From assembly GCA_910584265.1 (NCBI GenBank), contig CAJTZE010000020.1:1-56804 (forward strand): a DNA stretch of 56,804 nucleotides, given 5' to 3'. The translations under genes were made by a program, and so were the position numbers. Below the pieces are notes generated by a model that saw nothing but the letters and a program-made list of their open reading frames with translations, did not search any database and was not told the DNA's origin. Each line of letters opens with the position of its first letter. Within the stretch, counting starts at the first letter, position 1. Source of the stretch: an uncultured Dorea sp. (GTDB lineage: Bacteria; Bacillota; Clostridia; Lachnospirales; Lachnospiraceae). This document shows, piece after piece, positions 51,650-56,804 of the stretch.

Positions 51650-51973
51650 ATGGAATACTATAGATACCTGTATCTTTCAGAGAGGCTTGAAAAAAAGAAG
51701 GACAGGATTATGGACCGGCTGGAGAGAAACAGATTTCAGCCGGGCATTCATCTGATCCTGCTTCCTGCAAATGAGAAGAATCAGCTTGAGATTCTAAATG
51801 CGGCCTGGCTGCTGCAGCCGGATTATCCGAAAGAGAGCCTGTTTGTAGTGGGGATTGCAGACAGTTTTGAAAATGCGCTGGAATATGTGGAAAAAATATC
51901 TCAGGAGGTGTATGATAGTACAAAGGGACTGGATATTCGTAACTACATACTCATGAAAGAACGGGAAGGCTGA
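51650..51973 (+). CDS. Hypothetical protein, 107 aa
   Basis: A small acidic-basic soluble protein beginning MEYYRYLYLSERLEKKKDRI. It contains ILLPANEKNQLEILNA and FVVGIADSFENALEYVEKI. AGAGGTG precedes ATG 51650. It is one base ahead of the DUF2953 gene and 17 bases after the PBP gene, so it is part of the same unit. I do not recognise the family. Confidence 0.75.
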   Translation: MEYYRYLYLSERLEKKKDRIMDRLERNRFQPGIHLILLPANEKNQLEILNAAWLLQPDYPKESLFVVGIADSFENALEYVEKISQEVYDSTKGLDIRNYILMKEREG

Positions 51974-51974
51974 T

Positions 51975-53027
51975 ATGCTGCATATTTTGTTTGTAATTTT
52001 AAAAATAGCCGGTGTCATACTGGCGGTAATATTGGGAATACTTTTGTTACTGGTCTGTTTTGTCTTGTTTGTTCCCGTCTGCTATAAAGGAAAGGCCGAA
52101 GGCGGCGGAACGCCGGAGGATTTTCAAGCTCACGGACAGGTAAGCTGGATGTTCGGGCTAATCAAAATAGTCGTGGATTACCGGAATAAATCTCTGGATT
52201 TTTATATTAAGGCGGTCTGGAAGAAATTAGGCGGCAGATCAGAATCTATGCAGGAAGAGAAGGAAACAGAATATGAGAATTATAAAGAATGCGGGGAATG
52301 CGCAGGAGAGCCTGCGAAAACTTTGGAGCAGAAAGAAGGCATCGGAACGGATCCTGGCGGTAAAGAGCATGAAGAAATTACGGAAAAATTTCCGGAAAAT
52401 GATAAGGGATATGAGGAATGTAAGAATATTCCTGAAGAAAACTCCGGGCTGTCAGAAGAAGCTGGAGCGGATGATCGGAAGATTTGTGAAGAAGGGACGG
52501 AAAAGGATAAAGAGCCTGCTGAGGGGAAAAAGAGGAAGAGGATACCGCTTTTTGGCAGGATAAAAGGCAGGTTGCATGGATGCGTCTCAAAAATCAATGG
52601 ACTTATTGAGAAGTTCAAATGTACAATTCGGGAATTGTGTGATAAAATAGAGAAAGTATCAGAAAAGAAGGATAAGCTGGCGGCGTTTATCACGGATGAG
52701 ACACATGTGAATGCTCTGGGAAAAGGAAAGAAAGAACTTGTCAGGCTTCTTGGACATCTGCCTCCTAAGGTATTTCAGGCGGATATCCGTTATGGTTTTG
52801 AGGATCCGTCTCTGACGGGAAGGGTTCTGGCGGGTTTCGGAGTTCTCTATCCGTTTCTTGGAGACCATGCCCGGATTACACCAGATTTTCAGGAGAAGAT
52901 CCTGGAGGGAAGTTTATGCATAAGGGGAAGAATCTATGTAGTGCATTTTATAGCGCTGGCAGTAAGACTGCTGCTTGACAGGAATGTACGGCGGATGATT
53001 AAGGATGTCAGAAAATTTCAATTATAA
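51975..53027 (+). CDS. DUF2953 protein
   Basis: A 350-aa protein with one N-terminal hydrophobic helix (residues about 4-30), a beta-rich segment (GQVSWMFGLIKIVVDYRNKSLDFYI), a long charged Glu/Lys-rich insert (about 85-200) and a conserved C-terminal domain (VFQADIRYGFEDPSLTGRVLAGFGVLYPFLG). It usually lies next to YtfJ in spore-formers, as here (ytfI-ytfJ of Bacillus). Role unknown; a membrane-anchored partner of YtfJ is plausible. Confidence 0.85.
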   Translation: MLHILFVILKIAGVILAVILGILLLLVCFVLFVPVCYKGKAEGGGTPEDFQAHGQVSWMFGLIKIVVDYRNKSLDFYIKAVWKKLGGRSESMQEEKETEYENYKECGECAGEPAKTLEQKEGIGTDPGGKEHEEITEKFPENDKGYEECKNIPEENSGLSEEAGADDRKICEEGTEKDKEPAEGKKRKRIPLFGRIKGRLHGCVSKINGLIEKFKCTIRELCDKIEKVSEKKDKLAAFITDETHVNALGKGKKELVRLLGHLPPKVFQADIRYGFEDPSLTGRVLAGFGVLYPFLGDHARITPDFQEKILEGSLCIRGRIYVVHFIALAVRLLLDRNVRRMIKDVRKFQL

Positions 53028-53045
53028 TACAGGAGGAATCAAAAG

Positions 53046-53432
53046 ATGGCAGACAATAATTTCAAAGGAACCGTAGAAGCTTTGTTTCATGGAATGGACG
53101 GGGTAATTTCTTCAAAGACCGTTGTAGGGGAGGCAATCCAGATCAAGGATACGATCATTCTGCCATTGGTAGATGTTTCCTTCGGTGTCGGGGCAGGAGC
53201 ATTCAATGGAGAGAAGAAGGAAAGAGGTGCAGGCGGAATCGGAGGTAAGATGACCCCCTGTGCAGTCCTGGTGATCCAGAACGGCACAACAAAGCTTGTG
53301 AATATTAAGAATCAGGATACAGTAACAAAGATCCTGGATATGGTGCCGGATCTGGTTGACCGGTTCGCTTCCCGGAACGATGAGAAGATGACGGAAGAAG
53401 AGGTTGTGGATATTCTGGACGAGATGGAGTAA
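53046..53432 (+). CDS. ytfJ: Sporulation protein YtfJ (GerW family)
   Basis: A 128-aa protein of the GerW family, a spore component found in Firmicutes that form spores. The glycine-rich segment GVGAGAFNGEKKERGAGGIGGKMTP is the family hallmark. GGAGG precedes the ATG. It is 18 bases after DUF2953. Supports a spore-forming lineage, though family members persist in some non-sporing strains. Confidence 0.9.
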   Translation: MADNNFKGTVEALFHGMDGVISSKTVVGEAIQIKDTIILPLVDVSFGVGAGAFNGEKKERGAGGIGGKMTPCAVLVIQNGTTKLVNIKNQDTVTKILDMVPDLVDRFASRNDEKMTEEEVVDILDEME

Positions 53433-53501
53433 GAATTTGGGAATGGACAGATGATCCGGCGCATATAGATACTGTGAGGAACGTCTTGCGGGAGAGGTAA
53501 G

Positions 53502-53642
53502 ATGAAACGAGTGACCGGATTTATATTGTTCTGGATTGCAGTGGGCATGGTGATCGACATGCTGCTGCCGAATCTCTTTGTTCAGATATTGTGTGCAGTA
53601 TTATGTGTTTTGATCGGATTCGAGTTATACAGATGTAAATAA
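53502..53642 (+). CDS. Small membrane protein, 46 aa
   Basis: A 46-residue protein (MKRVTGFILFWIAVGM...) with two hydrophobic stretches that together span nearly its whole length, ending in ELYRCK. ATG 53502 has GGAGAGG 5 bases upstream. It follows ytfJ by 69 bases and precedes a terminator. Family not recognised; coding is supported by the ribosome site, the hydrophobic composition and the intact frame. Confidence 0.6.
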   Translation: MKRVTGFILFWIAVGMVIDMLLPNLFVQILCAVLCVLIGFELYRCK

Positions 53643-53661
53643 GAGAATCATTATGTCAGAG

Positions 53662-53704
53662 TAAAAGCGGCTGCCGCCTGGAAACAGGAGGAGGCCGTTT
53701 TTTT
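53662..53704 (+). terminator. Terminator before the ldh promoter
   Basis: An imperfect GC-rich hairpin with a GAAA loop (53681-53684), CCTG/CAGG inner stem and CGGC/GCCG outer stem, followed by seven T. Ends the ytfJ-small protein unit. Confidence 0.85.
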
Positions 53705-53726
53705 GTGGAAAATATTGAAGCATATA

Positions 53727-53755
53727 TTGACAAAAAAATAACAAAGTGATATTAT
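53727..53755 (+). promoter_or_regulatory. Promoter of the HPr-LdhA gene
   Basis: TTGACA (53727-53732), a 17-base spacer and TATTAT (53750-53755). The start site would be near 53762, at the left edge of the Rex-like operator. Confidence 0.85.
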
Positions 53756-53760
53756 TTTTC

Positions 53761-53778
53761 TGGTTAAAAAATTAACAA
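53761..53778. promoter_or_regulatory. Rex-type redox operator TGGTTAAAAAATTAACAA
   Basis: Matches the clostridial Rex consensus TTGTTAA-N4-TTAACAA at 13 of 14 fixed positions, with the required 4-base spacer. It lies over the predicted transcription start. Rex senses the NADH/NAD+ ratio and represses fermentation genes including ldh when NADH is low. The rex gene is not in the window. Confidence 0.75.
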
Positions 53779-53827
53779 AATGATTCAATGTCTGAATAAA
53801 TGAATTTTCAGACGGAAAGGAAGTATT

Positions 53828-55129
53828 ATGAAAGAAATCGTATTTGTTGTAACAAACCCTCAGGGAGTACATGCACGCCCCTGTGCACTGCTGGCTCAGT
53901 GCTGTGTGAACTATAGCAGTATTGTGACAGTAAGCACAGGAGGAAAGACGGCAGATGGGAGAAATGTGCTGGAACTTCTGGGACTGGCGGCAAAGAAGGG
54001 TGATACACTGACGATTCAGATAACAGGCGGGGATGAGGAACAGGCTGGAAAGGCAGTAGAGGCAGTTCTAAAGGGAGAATTTAATGGGAGAAAGGCTGTG
54101 GGGCTGCTTAAGATTGCATTCTTTGGAACAAAAGACTATGACAGAACCTTCTTCAGCGAGCTGGTCAAGGATAAAGGAGAAGGGACTTATAATTCGGACA
54201 TCCGGTATTTCGGTTCCAATCTGGGACCTGAGACGGTAAATCTTGCGGAGGGGTATGATGCTGTCTGCGTATTTGTAAATGACGATGTGTCTAAACCTGT
54301 GGTGGAACAGCTGCATAAGTACGGCGTTAAATTGATCCTGCTGCGCTGTGCAGGATTCAACAACGTGGATTTGGAGGCGGCAAGGGACTGTGGTATCACC
54401 GTGCTCAGAGTACCCGCTTATTCTCCGTATGCGGTGGCAGAGCATGCTATGGCTATCATGCAGGAAGCAAATCGTCATCTGCACAAAGCATACAATAAAG
54501 TGAAGGACAATAACTTTGCCCTAAGCGGCCTGCTGGGACTTGACCTTCACAATAAGATAGCAGGTATTGTGGGTACTGGGAAAATCGGCGTGTGTATGGC
54601 GCGGATCTGTAAAGGCTATGGTATGACGGTATTAGGCTGGGATGCTTACCCGGATAAAGCACTGGAGGAGGAAGGGCTTCTTACCTATGTGGAGAAGGAT
54701 GAGCTGTTTGAAAAGGCGGATCTGATTTCTCTTCATGCCCCGCTCTTCCCAAGCACCCATCATATTATCAATGAGCAGAGCATAGCTAGGATGAAGGATT
54801 CGGTGATGCTTGTCAATACGGCAAGAGGAGGCCTGATTGATACGGAGGCTCTGATTGCGGCTCTGAAAAAGGGAAAATTCCATGCGGTTGCCCTGGATGT
54901 GTATGAGGGAGAGGATGACAATGTCTATACAGACCGGAGCGATAAAGCCATTACCGATGATATTACAGCCCGCCTTCTGATGTTCCCGCAGGTAGTCCTG
55001 ACCAGCCATCAGGCATTCTTTACCCGTGAGGCGCTGCAGGCGATTGCAGTCGTGACCATGGAGAATGCACGCAATTTTAATGAAGGCAATGACTATGGAA
55101 ATGCGGAAGTGAAGGCGCAAGCCCATTGA
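53828..55129 (+). CDS. Fusion of an HPr-like PTS domain to D-lactate dehydrogenase
   Basis: A 433-aa protein. Residues 1 to about 85 are an HPr-like phosphocarrier domain aligning without gaps to HPr: the His15 motif GVHARP is intact, but the regulatory Ser46 is Asn46 (GRNVLE). A short linker leads to an LdhA-type NAD-dependent D-2-hydroxyacid dehydrogenase (about 93-430) with the pattern KIAFFGTKDYDRTFF, GTGKIG (249-254), TARGG (Arg333), VYEGED (Glu362) and SHQAF (His394), all catalytic residues kept. It reduces pyruvate to D-lactate. AGGAAG precedes ATG 53828, and the frame is continuous, so the fusion is real in this sequence. Promoter and Rex-like operator lie upstream; lactate permease follows. 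Confidence 0.9.
   Translation: MKEIVFVVTNPQGVHARPCALLAQCCVNYSSIVTVSTGGKTADGRNVLELLGLAAKKGDTLTIQITGGDEEQAGKAVEAVLKGEFNGRKAVGLLKIAFFGTKDYDRTFFSELVKDKGEGTYNSDIRYFGSNLGPETVNLAEGYDAVCVFVNDDVSKPVVEQLHKYGVKLILLRCAGFNNVDLEAARDCGITVLRVPAYSPYAVAEHAMAIMQEANRHLHKAYNKVKDNNFALSGLLGLDLHNKIAGIVGTGKIGVCMARICKGYGMTVLGWDAYPDKALEEEGLLTYVEKDELFEKADLISLHAPLFPSTHHIINEQSIARMKDSVMLVNTARGGLIDTEALIAALKKGKFHAVALDVYEGEDDNVYTDRSDKAITDDITARLLMFPQVVLTSHQAFFTREALQAIAVVTMENARNFNEGNDYGNAEVKAQAH
54086..54100 (+). promoter_or_regulatory. Possible internal ribosome site and GTG start of free LdhA
   Basis: GGGAG at 54086-54090 lies 7 bases before an in-frame GTG (54098, Val91), just before the LdhA domain. Translation from there would give a 343-residue dehydrogenase without the HPr domain. 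This is a sequence possibility only. Confidence 0.35.
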
Positions 55130-55168
55130 TACAATGGGCGCCCGGCTCGGAAAGGAGAAGGAGAGTAA

Positions 55169-56716
55169 ATGCTGATATTGAAATTTATTCTTGCAATGCT
55201 GCCGATTATCTGGCTGATTATCGCCTTGAGCGGATTGAAAATGGCCGGACATAAGGCCTGCGTGATCGCACTGCTGGTAACGCTGGTGCTGTCAGCCGGA
55301 TGTTGGAAGCTGAATGCCTTGTATGCTGCAACAGCGGTATTGGAGGGGACTTTGAATGCGCTATGGCCAATCTGCCTGGTTGTGATAGCGGCTCTGTTTA
55401 CCTATAATTTAATGCTAAAAACAGGGGCAATGGAACAAGTGAAAAAGATGCTTATGGGGGTGTCTCAGGACAAGCGTGTGCTGGCACTGCTGATTGGCTG
55501 GGGGTTTGGAAACTTTATGGAAGGAATGGCCGGATTCGGAACGGCAGTTGCAATTCCAGCTTCCATGCTGGCTGGGATCGGGCTGGATCCCATGGCGGCT
55601 GTGCTGGGGTGTCTGGTGGTCAACTCGACGCCGACAGCATTTGGCTCGGTAGGAGTTCCTACGGTTACCCTTGCATCCGTGACAGGGCTGGATGTCAACA
55701 TCCTGTCCGGAAATGCGGCGGTAATCCAGTTTATTCTGACCATGGTTTCCCCCTTCCTTATGGTCTGCATCTGCGGGAAGGGAGTGAAAGCGTTGAAGGG
55801 AATGCTTCCGGTAACGCTGGTTTCGGCGTTGTCCTTTGCCATTCCATGGTTTATTACAGCGCAGGCTATCGGTCCGGAGCTGCCCAATATTATCGGTTCC
55901 ATCTTCTCTATGGGCTGCATCATTGCGGCAGCCAGGATTTTTAATAAGAACCCAGATGAAGAGTATAGGATCCGGGCTGTGGATAATAAAGGCGGAGGGG
56001 AGATTATCACAGTGAGTGAGGGGATTAAGGCATGGAGTTCCTTTATTCTGATTTTTATTCTGCTGATGGCATCTTCCGTATTGTGCCCGCCGGTTCACAA
56101 TGTGCTTGCAGGAATCAAAAGCATGGTTACAGTCTATGCCGGAGAAGGAGGAAATGTCTTAAGCTTCAGCTGGATCAATACGCCGGGAGTCATGATTTTT
56201 CTTGCCGGGATCATAGGAGGACTAATTCAGGGAGCATCAGCCGGAGATATGGCAGAAGTGCTTTTGGACACCTTGAAGAGGTATTGGAGGACAATCCTCA
56301 CAATCTGCGCAGTAATGTCGACGGCAAAGGTTATGAGCTACAGTGGGATGATTTCGGATATTGCGAAGTTTCTGGTGGCGGCGGCAGGCCCGTTCTATCC
56401 ATTTATTGCGCCTCTGATCGGCGCCTTGGGAGGCTTCGTCACCGGCTCCGGCACGTCAACCTGTGTGCTCTTTGGAGGGCTGCAGAGCGAGACAGCGCAG
56501 ACGCTGGGCCTGAACCCGGTCTGGTTGGCGGCGGCAAATGTTATGGGAGCAGGTCTTGGTAAGATGGTCTGCCCCCAGAGCATCGCAATCGGCACAGGGG
56601 CAGTCGGCGCCGCGGGCTCGGAGAGTAAGGTGCTGGGTGCGGTATTTAAATATTTCCTGCTGTATGTACTGGCGGCAGGCGTTATCTGTTATGCTGGATC
56701 TTTAATGGGATTTTAG
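55169..56716 (+). CDS. lctP: L-lactate permease (LctP/LldP family)
   Basis: A 515-aa membrane protein with about twelve to fourteen hydrophobic segments. Family segments include EGMAGFGTAVAIPA, VVNSTPTAFGSVGVPTVTLA and GSGTSTCVLFGGLQ near the end. It exports or takes up lactate together with protons. AAGGAGAAGGAG precedes ATG 55169. It is 39 bases after the HPr-LdhA gene, so production and transport of lactate are co-transcribed. Confidence 0.95.
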   Translation: MLILKFILAMLPIIWLIIALSGLKMAGHKACVIALLVTLVLSAGCWKLNALYAATAVLEGTLNALWPICLVVIAALFTYNLMLKTGAMEQVKKMLMGVSQDKRVLALLIGWGFGNFMEGMAGFGTAVAIPASMLAGIGLDPMAAVLGCLVVNSTPTAFGSVGVPTVTLASVTGLDVNILSGNAAVIQFILTMVSPFLMVCICGKGVKALKGMLPVTLVSALSFAIPWFITAQAIGPELPNIIGSIFSMGCIIAAARIFNKNPDEEYRIRAVDNKGGGEIITVSEGIKAWSSFILIFILLMASSVLCPPVHNVLAGIKSMVTVYAGEGGNVLSFSWINTPGVMIFLAGIIGGLIQGASAGDMAEVLLDTLKRYWRTILTICAVMSTAKVMSYSGMISDIAKFLVAAAGPFYPFIAPLIGALGGFVTGSGTSTCVLFGGLQSETAQTLGLNPVWLAAANVMGAGLGKMVCPQSIAIGTGAVGAAGSESKVLGAVFKYFLLYVLAAGVICYAGSLMGF

Positions 56717-56746
56717 AAAATACCTCTTGCATTTTACATATTCTTC

Positions 56747-56755
56747 TGGTATACT
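56747..56755 (+). promoter_or_regulatory. Possible promoter for the next, unseen gene
   Basis: TGG followed by TATACT (56750-56755) forms an extended -10; TTGCAT at 56727-56732 with a 17-base spacer is a poor -35. The gene it serves would begin beyond the window. Confidence 0.4.
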
Positions 56756-56804
56756 CCTGTCTTTGACAGTTAGTAGATTAAAAAATCGCTGTATCCCTTG
56801 TGTT

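Overview
The window looks like a chromosome segment of an anaerobic, spore-forming clostridium, most probably of the family Lachnospiraceae. This is inferred from gene content and order: an infB-rbfA-nrnA-truB-ribF run, an Rnf complex in C-D-G-E-A-B order, a glycyl radical enzyme with its activase, a YtfJ/GerW sporulation protein, and a moderate G+C content with many GGAGG ribosome sites. There are no rRNA or tRNA genes, CRISPR arrays, transposases or integrases. Most genes are on the + strand.

Layout. (1) 1-5419: the end of a translation and RNA operon (infB without its 5' end, rbfA, nrnA, truB, ribF). (2) 5420-23605: about 18 kb of sugar metabolism lying between ribF and rpsO, genes that are neighbours in many Firmicutes. 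It holds ribokinase plus a LacI regulator; a Gfo/Idh oxidoreductase plus a tandem VOC protein; a second LacI regulator with a glycyl radical enzyme and its activase; and a sugar ABC transporter followed by DhaK-like, DhaL-like, AllA-like cupin, FGGY kinase and ribulose-phosphate epimerase-like genes. The substrates cannot be named from sequence. (3) 23606-26412: rpsO and pnp, each with its own promoter and leader. (4) 26413-35561: small ORFs, two aldo/keto reductases, a SEC-C protein, a thioesterase, an RpiR regulator, an HI0933-type flavoprotein, cmk, ispH and rpsA.

(5) 35562-44351: energy conservation. The rnfCDGEAB operon is followed by a DUF2752 membrane protein, an Asn/Gln/Pro-rich membrane protein, a reverse-strand ApbE lipoprotein (the FMN transferase that would modify RnfD and RnfG), a NusG-domain-II protein and a Gx transporter. 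(6) 44365-53642: ruvAB, zapA, a U32 peptidase, a RodA/FtsW-family protein overlapping a penicillin-binding protein by 194 bases, then small, DUF2953 and YtfJ genes. (7) 53662-56804: a strong promoter with a near-perfect Rex-type operator drives a fused HPr-D-lactate dehydrogenase gene and a lactate permease.

Most unusual points: the HPr domain (His15 kept, Ser46 replaced by Asn) fused to an LdhA-type dehydrogenase, with a possible internal start that could make free LdhA; the unassigned glycyl radical enzyme under an apparent LacI operator shared with the regulator gene; the ABC/DhaK-like sugar pathway; the insertion of the whole block between ribF and rpsO; and the long out-of-frame overlap between the RodA/FtsW and PBP genes. 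All functions are read from sequence and remembered family features; no database search was made.
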